Origin: Lactarius indigo
Taxonomy: Eukaryota > Basidiomycota > Agaricomycetes > Russulales > Russulaceae
Assembly: GCA_025766275.1 (NCBI GenBank)
Contig: JAFKAC010000005.1
Span: 558,001-622,000 of the forward strand
Reading direction: 5' to 3'
DNA: 64,000 bases
The notes below the pieces were generated by a model. That model did no database searches, was not told the DNA's origin, and was given only the letters and a program-made list of their open reading frames with translations. The position numbers were made by a program, and so were the translations under genes. Shown here one piece after another: positions 23,826 to 34,998 of this stretch; position 1 is the first letter of the stretch; every line of letters begins with the position of its first letter.

Positions 23826-26800
23826 ATGCCTATGGAGATTTTCCCCCTTCTAGATGCCGAGCTCTCTGCGCGTTCTGAGTGGATGCCCAACATCGGCTCC
23901 TTGCAGTTTGTCAATGACCCTCTCAAGAGTGGCCCTTACCTGAACGAAGATCTTAAGCAAATCAGGCACCCCAATGTCGGCCTGTACACATTAACGTCGG
24001 CTCAAAAGAATCAACTTTATCTTGAGCACAAAGCCCGCCATTGCAACATTCTGGATATGCTCAAATCAATCGATGTCACCAATAGGAAGGAGAGTGTGGA
24101 AGATCGTGTCCTCCAGGAATTGATCAGAATAAATAGGTTAAAGGGAATCGAATGGTCTGGCCAACGTAGCAAGCGAGGCATCAAGGACACTATAGTTAAC
24201 ACAGGTTACGTCTATATCCCTGCTTGTTACTGTCGCTGACAATTACCCAGAAAGCTATTTTGTGACACGACATCCTAAGAATCCGACTCTTCTTGCTGTC
24301 TACGTGACGACTTTGGCCATGTATGTTCTATACCGTCTTCCCCGTCGCGGCGCGGCCATCCTACTTGCTGGTATGAGGAGCATTTTGAACAGTCAGGCAT
24401 CTCTTCGTTCTTTGGCATGCAAACTACCGATGGACCTGCGAAAGCTCCTGACAATGTATGACCTTGATCCTGTCACCCAGAGCTACGTTTGCTGCCCTTC
24501 GTGCTATTTTCTCTATGAATACTCCCTTACTGGTACAAGGAAGAGGAATTCGCCCGTTTCTTTGAACGACCCTCACCATCTGAAGAAGGCCGACAGTGAA
24601 ATGGCAGAAGATACCCAGCTTGTTGTCTCCGTCCCAATACACTGTACACACTGTCGGGTTCGTGCCGGCCCCACCTGCGGTGAACCCTTATTTAATACCG
24701 TCATTATCAATGCCAAGTCGTATACTGTTCCTCTATGCAAATATGAGGTGCAAGATTTGAAACAATGGGTCGGGCGACTACTCTCCAGGCCCACCATCAA
24801 AGACAACATTTTCAAGGCCTTTCGGAGACCTCGCAAAGAATACATGGAGGACATGTGGGATGCGGGACACTTGTGCAAGATTCTCCTCAAGAAAGGTGAA
24901 CGTTTTCTCCCTGGGCCAGTGGACGAGACGCGCCTAGCCTTTTCATTCTCGATGGATAGCTTTAACCCATTTCACATGAAAGAAGCTAAACAAACTGTCT
25001 CATCCACTGCTATTTGGTTGATCATGCTTAATCTTCCCCCTCACCTGCGATACCGTCCTGAAAATATGTTTCTCGCTGGCATCATTCCTGGACCCAGGAA
25101 GCCCTCGCTTTCTGACGTCAACCATAGTTTAAAACTTCTTATCAACGTCTTACTAGAGTTCTTTGACCCTGGCGTCCTGTATTCTCGAACGGCAAGACAT
25201 AAGCAGGGTTGCCAAGTTCGGGCAATACTTGTTCCTGTCGTCTCGGATATGCTGGCTGCACGACAGGCTGGTGGGTTTGTGAGTCCAACAGCGACTTACT
25301 TCTGCACACACTGCAACTTAAAGGTACAAGACATCGAAAATCTAGACAAAGACAGTTGGCCACAACGAGACGTCGTTGAACACATCAAGATTGCAAAGCA
25401 ATGGCACGACACAGAAAGTCTTCACGAGCAAGAAACCCTTTTCAAAAACCATGGTCTCAGGTGGTCCCCGCTCCTTGATTTGCCTTATTGGAACCCTATT
25501 CAATTTATGGCTATTGAGCCTATGCACCTTTTTGATGCCGGGCTTTTCCAGAATCATTGTCGGCAAGTCTGGGGTATCAACACATCTGCTCTAGGCGGTG
25601 ATGGGACAGCATCCTCGAACACTAAAACAATTCCAAGACCTTTGGACTCTGAGATGAAGAAGTGGTACGACACCATACGCGCAACTCAGCAGTACGAACG
25701 TCTTCGTGAGCAGCTCAATGGAAACGGTTGCGCCCGTGATACCCTCTGGCATATCTGCAATGACCATAACTTGCGTCGTGCAGGTAACAAGTGGCAATTA
25801 GCTGGGACAATTGCCGAATGGGTGAGCGTTTTATGCACTTTAACAAATGAAAACGATGAACCAGTCTTGGATGCAGCGCCAGGTTACACCGCTTGAAATG
25901 ATCAAACTACCAACATCCCCGTCCACCGAGAAAACACCGCGCACCACTTCTAAAGATTTCCTGGCCCCTGAGACTGATGTTGAAACTCGAAGTGTCCGGG
26001 AGGGAAGTGTTACTACCGATGATTCGGTATGGTGCCTATATGTCTGAATTATATACACGACTTGAGCCTTTTCTAGGTCGCGTCAACTCGTTCTCTGAGC
26101 GAAGACAGAGTTCCTTCAAAGGATGAGCAGAAGGCTATAGAAAAGTGCATTGAACAGCTCGTTGGTCATGCTGCCCGGAATACTGTGTTGCGTGCTAAAA
26201 AAATCGTGCTTCAATTTGTTTGCCGAGACTACTGCAAAATGTCCTACGAGAAGCTGAATGGTCTTAGGAATAAAGAAGAATTATATGCCGCAGCTGTAGC
26301 TTGGGTGCGCGTGCTGTGCGTTTCTTCTAGTTGCTCCACCTCATTTCGAGTTAGGTAGAAGCAAACGTCCATCTTCAAGAGAATCCTTCCCAGAAGCAAA
26401 GAACTTCCCCTAATAATGGTGCATTTCTGGGCAAGGACGTTATGGAAGCTATCTGGGCGGACATGGTTCTTACTGAACTTCCATCCTGGGTTACAAAAGC
26501 CCCTTCAAATTGGGGAACTGCGGCACGGGGAAAACTTAGCGCGAGCAACTGGAGAGTTATCTGCACAATCCATCTCCCTATTACTTTGATCCAACTTTGG
26601 GGAGGAGACGATGTACCTGATGACCGGAAAGCCAAGTTGGAGAACTTTATGGATTTAGTACGTGCCGTTCAAATTGCAAACCTATGCTCAATTTCTTGGG
26701 AAGAGATTGAACTATACGAGAAATACATCTTTCGCTACGTGATGACATTCAAGTCACTATATAAGCTCGCGAAGGTGAAGCCCATCCATCACGCTTCCCT

Positions 26801-28693
26801 ACACTATGGGGATGTCCTTAGGGGGTTTGGGCCTGCGCACACACATGGCGCCGCATTCTATGAGCGGTACATCCACTCCATGCAAAGCAAAAATCACAAC
26901 ATGAAGCTAGGTTTGTAGCTTGATTTCGTTTCTAACCTACCTCATATTTATTGCTCTCCTATTAGGCGAAATCGAGCTAACGTTCATGCGTAGCTCCACA
27001 AGGGAGGCAAATCTACAAGCAATACTCACGGACAACAGTGAGGTGCACTCACATGTTGGTGACCTTGTGGAAGCATACAAGAATATCCTTGCCGAGGATG
27101 TCTGCGGAACCCGCTTAGCCCATATGATTGACACAGCACATCTGACACAACAAACACTAGACTTTGCATATGATAGAAACCGTCTCCGCGAATCAAGCTT
27201 TCCCGATGCCGTACTGGCGGTGTTCAACCAATTCTTACATCGCAAGCGTCCAGTACTCATGGAAATAGATACAGAGAGTTCTTCTACTGCCGTACCATCT
27301 CGAAATGCAAAGTTCCTGGACAAGTTCTCCCTCCACGGTGTCCAATACTCAACAGCAACCTGTCGAGCACGTGATAGCCACGTGTTTTTCCGATCTCCCG
27401 AGCCCGAGTTCGAGACGCCCCAGCCAGGCCAGGTCACACTAGTGATTTGCCGGCCCAGCCTGGAAGCCGGAAGCCAGCCCAAGCCAGCCGCTGGAAGCCA
27501 GGCCGAGCTGGAGCCGTAAGTCAGGCTTTTGCGGCCTGTGGCTCAGGCTTGAAATTCTCTGGGCCGGGGGATACAGCCTGCATCTCGGCTTCAAAATTGC
27601 AGGCTACAGGCCGAAAAAAAAATAAAATCAAACGACTGCCAGTCACAGTACATGTTGCCAACCTCCTCACAGTATGTACGCCCCCATCCTCTGTATGCTG
27701 CCCCTCTCTGATTCACCATCTAGTCGTCAAGTTCTCCTAACTTTTGAGCTCTGTGTCAGTGTGGCTCATTATTTTAATTCTCCAGATTTCTGCACTTGTG
27801 CGCGGCACTATTGGCTCGAATAAAACGTGTTACCGACTCATGCGACTAGTTATATGAAGTTTCGTGTCACGCGCAAACGTGCATGACCATTTCGACCACC
27901 TTCAACCACCCAACCTCGTTTCTGTTCCCGACCCCACCGCATGTCCACGCACGTTTAGCCCTTCAAGAGAAACATGTCCCTAACTATTGCAAACCAATAT
28001 ACGACGGCGCACGTCCCGCGGACTCGTGTGCAACACCTTGCGATGTATCGCATGCCCCAAGACCTGCACATGTCTTGGGTCTTTGTTCCTCTCAAAAATT
28101 CCCAAAGCCACGGCCCGAAAGCCGGGCCAGCCCAAGCCATGGGTGGCGGCTCAGGCCTCACATTTTCCAGGCCTAAGCCTCTCAAAGCTGGGCCTAAGCC
28201 GCAGCTTTCAGGCCAAGCCGGGCCGGCAAATCACTAGGTCACACACATCTTTCTTCATTCCCACGTGCCCGTTTCTCCAGGTCAACCCCCCCCATCTATC
28301 TACCTCTGTGTGCAACCCTATGCTCCTCTTCAACTCAGTCCAGAGCTCAGCAACTTGGACGAAATGTATAGACGATTTGGTTTCGCTGGTGGTTTTTTGT
28401 GCAAGAACGAGCTCACGCCACCCATCATCATTGAACCCTCGAGCATCATTTCTCACGTTGCGGTAACGCCACTCGATATCAGTGGAAGTAAAGTGCTACA
28501 TATTCTTCCTATGGACAGGGTACGTTCCGCTCCAGTTTTTAAGAGCAACACGACTTATGGCGAGAGATTTTTACCACCAGCTCATGCAGATGTCTTTTAT
28601 GCACACAGAAAACACCACCGAAGTAGACGACTCAACAGGCGAGTGAAGTTGCCATCAGGTGAGCATCCCGAGTATGACTGCGTCCCTTCTTGA
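23826..28693 (+). pseudogene. Tnp2-family (CACTA-type) transposase, split by a MITE
   Basis: Exons 23826-24204, 24251-25821, 25865-26026, 26077-26304, 26355-26910 and 26966-27439 continued by 28245-28693. The introns are 43-55 bp and every junction keeps frame; without the insertion the product would be 1272 aa. Family signature: SFNPFHMKEAKQTVSSTAIW, then LNLPPHLRYRPENMFLAGII and PGPRKPSLSDVNH, VSDMLAARQAGGF, LPYWNPIQFMAIEPMH, and in later exons LPSWVTKAPSNWG with GKLSASNW and RGFGPAHTHGAAFYERY. A CxxC pair (CCPSC) and CTHCR lie near residues 215-270. It would cut and paste a transposon by DDE chemistry in the nucleus. The 797-bp hAT-type insertion in the last exon introduces an early stop (GAGCCGTAA at about 27519), so the protein loses its C-terminal 150 residues (YRRFGFAGGFLC region). 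The start is the first in-frame ATG; family members often have longer N-termini. Element termini were not found. Confidence 0.85.
27432..28244. mobile_element. hAT-type non-autonomous element (MITE), 797 bp
   Basis: The element proper is 27440-28236. Its ends are inverted: TAGTGATTTGCCGGCCC at the left and GGGCCGGCAAATCACTA at the right. Both flanks carry the perfect 8-bp duplication GGTCACAC (27432-27439 and 28237-28244), the length produced by hAT transposases. Subterminal regions are full of AGGCC/GGCCT-type words (for example GGCCTGTGGCTCAGGCTT near 27531 and CAGGCCTAAGCC near 28169), as in fungal hAT elements. The centre (27600-28060) has no transposase ORF. Removal of the element plus one duplication copy restores the frame of the Tnp2 exon (CAG GTC ACA CAC ATC). 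Confidence 0.92.
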
Positions 28694-30689
28694 GCAAGTC
28701 AGTCAGACAACGCGTCGAGGCTATTTGAGTGGTATACGTGAGGCATTAAGTGTGGAAGTGAAGGTTAGTACGTTGAGTGGGAAGAGACCGACAGGAATGG
28801 ATATGTGCGCGTGTACCCTTGAACATACGGAAACGACTATTGAAGTACTGTAGATATTATAACTACTGTAAGTTACATTGCAGACTCCTTCCCAATTCGA
28901 TGCTTCGTCCAACCAGTCACATGTCACAGAAGTCACACAACCAACAAAACTTTATCACGATGTCCTCAGACTCAGAGCATGTCTTTCTCTCCTCATGGGC
29001 GCCCTCACCGCCGACCTCACTCTACACATCGAGGGCTACCCTAAAGCAACCTTTGCAGGAATTTTCTGCAGAAACACCTCATCGCCACCGTCCTCCTCCC
29101 ACTCTCGGGTTTGCCAAAAAAAAAAAAAACACCTCCGTTTACCACTGGCAACAGAGTAGTTCCCTGCACCTTGAGAAATGCTTGGTCAAACAGAAGATTG
29201 AAGAGCATGAGATCACCCTTCAAGTACTCAAGGAGCAGATGTCCAATATAGAGGAGAGCGTAACTAGTACTACTTTCATGGTGGGTAGGTTACACTGTTT
29301 CATGGACCGCGTCGGTGTCTCCATCCCTGATATGCAGGATCACATAGCTGCCTCCATTTTTCTTCCGGAGGTCAGTCTTGCCCTCTTTTTCACAGTCCCC
29401 GTCACTTGAAACGCTTGGGCAGGATGACAGAACTAGCTGAAACTCACGTGATGAGACCTTTTTTGAGGAAAACGAGGTTGTGTCCGGGTGATTGCTATTA
29501 CTCTGTGCTGGAGTTGTGTAAGCAAATTCCAAGTTACCATCCTTATCTTTTGGTTGACTTCTATTTACTAGAGTCCTGAAATGTTCATGCTGATGCTTGT
29601 TATAATGTTGGTGTTCAATATGTACGTACGACGCCTGACACGGCTAGGTCGCACTGCAAATACCAAAGACGTTACGCGCCTATACCACCGCACGTGATGA
29701 GTTGTTCATAGTAAGTACGGAATTGCAATTGCTTGGAGGTTTCCCTCGCCCGAGTGCGCAAGACGACGCCGCTGTGATTACGAACGGGAGGACGGATAGC
29801 ATGGTATTCTCGCGTCATCGCCTTGGATCCACCTGATCACTCGTTTGACTGCTTCACACATTCGCCCGAGTGTGCAGACGATATCGCATATTTGCTGCGA
29901 GAATACAGCCTTCGCTCGGACACGCTTTCACATGGCACACAGCAAGTTTGCGCCGAAAACAAGCAGAGAAGTGATTGATATGTTTCTATGTACATTCCAA
30001 CACAGACTGACCCACCCCTTCCCTAAACTTGCTCAGTATCTTCGCCTTGGACAGTGGCCGTGCCACGAGGGAGCGTGATTCACACCGCCAGGTTGACGAT
30101 TGCTTCCGCCCCAGACAAGATCCTTATGCGTGCCGACACGGCTACTTCTGTGCGCAGACCCATGCGCCGCATCTTTTAAACGGTCAGCGCGGCATTCGAT
30201 CAGTGAATCGGCGACTTACCCAGCCCCCTACCGGCTCAATAGCCACGGTGCGCACCCAATCCCAAGCGACTTGAGCAATTGAACGAAGATATTCAAAGGG
30301 CATCTAAAAGCAGTGAGTTAACGCATTACAACATGTATTGAGGACTTACTGTGATAGTAGGTGTGGTGTGCGCGCAAAGAGACGAGTGAGACGATGAAGA
30401 CGATGATGATGAGAATTGTTGGAAACGGCATTGACACGCGGCGTGGAAACGAGTGCCGACGTCACTTCACGTTCGCCGCAGCGTTGGGACACTTCGACGA
30501 ATACACGTTGTCTGTGCATGGTGTACTGTAGTGTAATCATTGAATAGTAATATTTAGTTATATTCAGCAATGTTTCAATTGAATCTCTCGAAAAAACTTA
30601 TTACCGACGTATGAAATTAGAAATACTGTAATGTCACATGTAAGTCACATGTTTTTTTTGAGGCGACCGAATTTGGATACCCGCATTTC
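28694..30689. other. downstream of Tnp2; no confirmed gene
   Basis: At 28805-28860 a diverged copy of foldback-spacer sequence occurs (CCTTGAACATACGGAAACGA, compared with CCTTGAACGTACGGAGACGA in the foldback copies). 28960-29409 is a possible coding region listed separately. 29410-30690 contains only short frames in poor composition and no recognised repeat, up to the start of foldback copy 3. Confidence 0.4.
28960..29409 (+). CDS. hypothetical coiled-coil ORF next to Tnp2
   Basis: An open frame of 149 residues starting at ATG 28960. It contains a Pro/His-rich N-terminal third with a run of lysines at 29116-29129 (A13 tract), then a helical region (KIEEHEITLQVLKEQMSNI) that suits a short coiled coil. 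A possible donor, GTCAGT, lies near 29371 just before the hydrophobic end, so the real 3' end may be elsewhere. It could be a second transposon-encoded protein, as CACTA elements often have one, but no homology was recognised. Confidence 0.3.
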   Translation: MSSDSEHVFLSSWAPSPPTSLYTSRATLKQPLQEFSAETPHRHRPPPTLGFAKKKKNTSVYHWQQSSSLHLEKCLVKQKIEEHEITLQVLKEQMSNIEESVTSTTFMVGRLHCFMDRVGVSIPDMQDHIAASIFLPEVSLALFFTVPVT

Positions 30690-31977
30690 CACCGCACCGC
30701 ACGTTACCCACAAGTCATACCCTTTTTCCCATGTTCTACCTCCCCACCTCCCTATTTCTTTGGTATCCACAGTGTCCAACGCGATGTCTCCCTCTTCCCG
30801 CACGCCGCCCCTCATGGGGTAACCTCGACTCTTTGTCTGGTTGCCTTGGTGGGAGCATTTGATGCCCCCCCCTTTCGACCTGGTTCCGATTTGGGCGCTC
30901 CTCTATCCGCAACGCACTTCTTGCTTGTGGGTTGGCTTCGAATGGTCGTCTGGTTGCCAAAACTTTACACGATGGAGGTATTTGCTGTCCTCCCCCATTC
31001 CCACCTTCAAGACCCATCTTTCCACATCCGCACACCGTCCCTCACGGGCTGACTTGACTTGCCATCGGTTGCTCGGTGGGTCCCTCCTTCTATCCCGACT
31101 TTCTCACTAATGGCTGCTGTATCTGACTGCTCTATTGCTAGGCATTCGTCTCCCTTCAGGAAGTCTCAGAAAGAAATTCTCGGTCCTCCGCCGTCACTGC
31201 AGCTCGCGGCCCCAACCGTTGGTATGCCTTCGCCCAAAATTTAACCGTTTCCTTCCTCACGCATGCTTTGTCGTAAGGTGCGAGCGAGGAGTTTCGCTAC
31301 ATTTGTAGGTCTAGCCCTCTGTCCGGTAACGTCCAGGTGAACGCTCTCATTACTTTTCTATACACTGCCTCTGACATCTCGGCTTAGTGACCCCGACCCC
31401 TCCCCTCCCGTGTGACCTCAAGGACGATGGCGGGGGATTGTACATGTGATGGTGGGTGCGTATCCTTGAACGTACGGAGACGACTGTCACAGCATATTTT
31501 GAGGTGGTCCGGCGGCCTTCGCGAGTGACCTTGACGCGCCATCTGGTTACCTCAATGGGAGTGTGCGCTTCCCCGACCTTCCTTTCTTGGTGTCTGCAAT
31601 CTTCTTTACCACTCTCTTCGTATGGCGCCTATCACCAGCGGCCTCGACACACTGTCTGGTTGCTTTGGTGGTGGAAGGTTGCTCGTTACTTGATGCTCAC
31701 CTTTCACCTGGTCTCTGTCGCGGACCATCACGGGCATGCCTCGCTCCGTTTATGGAGGTCAGCAGGTGAGTATCCGTCTCATTTTTCTCGACGTCGTCTA
31801 CGTGACCTCTCCTCTTTCCACGCAACTCCTCGTTGCACCTACAGGTCTCTAGGTCCGAGGCCCGTGCTACTCTGTACCTTCCCTTCCGCTGCCGCCGCGG
31901 TGCGACCATCGAGCTTCTCCGACCTGCTGCTGTTTACGAATGGGCTGTATCAGTCAGTGAGCCACGTCGGCAAGCTT
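30690..31977. mobile_element. foldback element fragment, copy 3
   Basis: It begins inside the spacer (CACGTTACCCACAAGTCA at about 30698), continues through the complete inner spacer in the same orientation as copy 2, enters the right arm at about 31538 (CATCTGGTTACCTC) and ends abruptly at GGCAAGCTT (31977). There is no left arm and the outer 700 bp of the right arm are missing. Compared with copy 2 there is a 3-bp insertion (GGTGGTGG) near 31670 and a short deletion near 30715. GTCTGGTTGC motifs recur here too. Confidence 0.75.
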
Positions 31978-32743
31978 GGTATTGGACCGCGTGAACCTGC
32001 TGCCCCTGGTGGGGAGGGGGTCAACTCTGTACTGTCACCACTGGGAGGTGTCAGACCTGTGGCAAAAGGAAAGCGGGACTGAGTGGGAGTGATGCAGGTC
32101 TACTGTAATGACAAGTCGTGGGGTCGGGGGTGGTGAACGAGTAGGGAAAGGAAGTTGGGAGTTTGCACACAATCCTGACTCGTTTGTGGAGCATCGGAAA
32201 AGAGTGTCTGTTGTACAGTTGTCGTTTGTTCAGATTTTGACTTGGTATTCCGAGACATTGACTTGGGATGTTTTGATGTTAGATGGATGTCGTGTGTTGT
32301 AATGTTGAGATCTCTTGATGTCTTCAGTTGTTAACTTGCGATGTTCCGATATCAGATGTCAGGCTGAATGTCTCCTCAATGAAATCTGAGGATTAGTGGA
32401 TATTATATTAGGAATATGAGTCACTATGTGACCAGGATGAGTAACCCGAATTCATTGGCAATGAATGTGCGAAGCACATTGAAAGTTTAGAAGTAAATAT
32501 ATTTACAATATATTTACAATGTATCTGATGGCATAACCCTTTCTTTATTGTAGAGTACATCATAAATAAGTTCACACTGTATTGCATGTCAATATTTTAG
32601 ACATTTCTCGAATATATTTCTCATAAAATTAACATAAAAATTCATACAACATTATACTCTGCCCACAGTGAGAGCGGGGCTGGAAGCGCCATCATCCATG
32701 TGTATTTGTTACCGATGGTAGTAAGGGCCCCCGCATATTGGAG
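31978..32743. other. unassigned; may hold remains of the E0 3' end
   Basis: The 3' LTR expected for the minus-strand Ty3 element E0 should lie here, but no sequence matching its 5' LTR (41357-41940) was found. 32500-32660 is very A+T-rich. No gene is seen. Either the LTR was deleted or it has diverged beyond recognition by eye. Confidence 0.4.
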
Positions 32744-33449
32744 TCATCTTTTGGTGCTGGCTAGCATAAGGTCTACCGTGAGCCTCTCTGACCTTAGTTT
32801 GCGTGCGTCTTCCTCTAGCCTCTCGCATTTTTCGTCAATCTCTTTGAGTGCGAGGAGCCCGGTGCGTAGCCTAGTGACCTTGGCTGTGAGTCGTGGGGAA
32901 TTGAGTTCGATGAGGGTCTCATCGAGAGCGCAGGCGTGGATGTCGTGGGGGTCAAAGAACTGGAGCTGCTCTGCCCATCAGGAAAAACGGTATCCTGAAA
33001 TTTTCAAAAACTTTAACAAATTTTAGAAAAATGGCAATATATGCTAAGAAATAAGCGATATTTCTGAATTTCCAAGATTGTTAAGATAGGTGAGATAAAA
33101 ACCTCCCTCCAAATTTCCAGTAATATTTTGCAAAATCTTACCAGATATTGGCATAAACGGACATATCTCAGCATATCTTAGATGAATGTGTCCAAAATTT
33201 CATCACAACAGGCAGAGTATTCAGTTGCAAACAAGGCATTCAATTAGTGTTGCATCCAAAGAACAATAATATATTGTGACTAATAAGAATACATAAAACT
33301 ACAACTAATACAAGGTAGGTGGTGGTAGCGTCAAAGGTGGCAGTGGTCTGGTCACATGACCACAATTGTGCAGCAGCATAACAGTGGAGCAGGGTAGCAG
33401 TGTTAATTGCCATAGGCCTGCAGGTTCAATATAAGAAAAAAGAAGAAAA

Positions 33450-34470
33450 GGAAAGGAAAAAAAAAACTTATCTAAATATTATACTTTGAGCCAAGTGGGC
33501 GGCAGCGGCATTGCCACGAGCGGTGTGGTGGCGAGCAAATGGGTGGACAACAGTCCTGCACCAAGTTCAACATTAAAGGAAAAAAAAAAAAAAAAAACTT
33601 ACCTGGATTCTTGGAGCGCCGCGGCACTTGTGCAAGGCGGATGTGCGTGGAGGGGCGGCCGCGGTTGGAGGGGACGGCATGGCGCCGTTGTCCTGTCTTG
33701 CATGTGGCAAGGCAGTGGGGAGGACTTGCGAGGCAAGGTGGGGGGTGCACTGCATGCGCTAGAGAAGCAGAATGAGAATGAGAAACAGAGAAAAGAAAAG
33801 GAAAACATATCTTGTCTGCTGGGCCGAAGCCCAGCTCGTCGTCAGCCGCCTCTTCGTGATGAGTGTGGCGGGGAATGGCAGCAGGGGTGTTGGGGCCAAG
33901 GGAGGGTGGTGGTGGCTTGCATAGCCGGCACTCGCCGCAGACGGGGTGTGGGCGTCGTCCTTGCGTAGTGTGGTGGTAGATCCTTGAGGGGCCCGTTAAA
34001 AGAAAACAAAAAAGAAAAAAAAAACGTACCATCGGCTGCATCTTGCGTTGGCCGTGGGAGTGGAGGCCACACTGACCAGACTGGGATAGCGGTGGTGTGA
34101 ACAGGTACAGTGGCCTGGATATCAGCGTGGTGAGAGACAAGGGGAAAAAAAAAACACTTACTGTATCCAAGATGCAGGAGGGAGGTGACATGGCGACGTG
34201 GCGAGTGTGGCGACTTAGAAAAAATTCGTCAAGTGGAGGTATAATCTGTGGCGTGGAAAGGTGTGTCATTGTGACGCGCGTGAACATGTGCTCACTCCAT
34301 TTCCTCTCAACGCTCCCCCACGGGGGGGTTTTTTTTCTTCTCTTCCCACCACGCACACGGACCACCTCCACAGCCTACGCAAGAGGAAAGACGTGGTTGA
34401 GGAAGAGCTGGACTTCGGCCCAATGCTTAGATATGTTTTTTTTTTTTTCTCTTTCTTTTTCCGCTTGCAG
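33450..34470. other. array of T-tract splice-like sites with inverted exon-like pieces
   Basis: On the minus strand GTAAG or GTACG is followed at once by long T runs at about 33465, 33602, 34027 and 34163. On the plus strand, GATATG followed by T13 at about 34434 leads into a C/T tract and CTTGCAG at 34470. The segment just before the plus-strand site (GAGCTGGACTTCGGCCCA, about 34407) is homologous to the minus-strand segment at about 33825-33842 (GAGCTGGGCTTCGGCCCA), so the two blocks are inverted relatives. They look like captured or duplicated exon-intron units. No coherent protein could be assembled. Confidence 0.4.
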
Positions 34471-34701
34471 GACCCTCCGTGACCACCACGGCCGTGGCTG
34501 CACCAGCCTCATTGCCACCCCCGACGTGGCACGCAATGCCCCAACCACCAACCTGCCACCACGCTGCCACAACCTGGGGCCCAAGACCCCGCCTCCTCCA
34601 ACTTAACACCACGCTGCCCCCTTATGGCACGCAAGACCCCGCTGCCATCGCCGCTGGCCTTCACGCCACGCCAGTGCGGCATGCAGGACCTCGCCACCAC
34701 C

Positions 34702-34998
34702 AACCCAGCGTGCCACCCCAGCGCACCCACCACCACCGGCACCACAACCCCAACACGCCACGCAAGAACCCACCATGTGCCGTCAAGACCCGCTACCACC
34801 AACCCAGCGCACCACCCCAGCGTGCCCACCACCACCAGCACCACGACCCCAACACGCCACACAAGAGCCCACCACCCGCCGTCAAGACCCGCCACCGCCG
34901 ACCCAGCGCGCCACCCCAGCGCGCCAACCACCACCGGCGCCACGCCCCCAGCACGCCACGCAAGAGCCCACCACGCGCCGTCAAGACCCCGCCACTGC
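34702..34998 (+). repeat. 99-bp tandem repeat, about three units
   Basis: Units begin at about 34702, 34801 and 34900, each opening with a variant of ACCCAGCG(C/T)(G/A)CC and containing CACCACC...CAACACGCCA and GTCAAGACCCGC. The period, 99 bp, is a multiple of three and one plus-strand frame stays open throughout (Thr/Pro/His/Arg-rich). A partly similar degenerate unit precedes it. It lies inside the TIR element. Confidence 0.7.

Noticed and set aside
23400..29700. CACTA-type terminal repeats around the Tnp2 gene
   Set aside because: No CACT(A/G) inverted pair could be found on either side by reading; the element boundaries remain undefined.
33472..34371. 299-aa minus-strand ORF and companions in the TIR element
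   Set aside because: Long T and C-rich runs give Phe/Pro-rich nonsense; splice-like sites interrupt it and no domain is seen.
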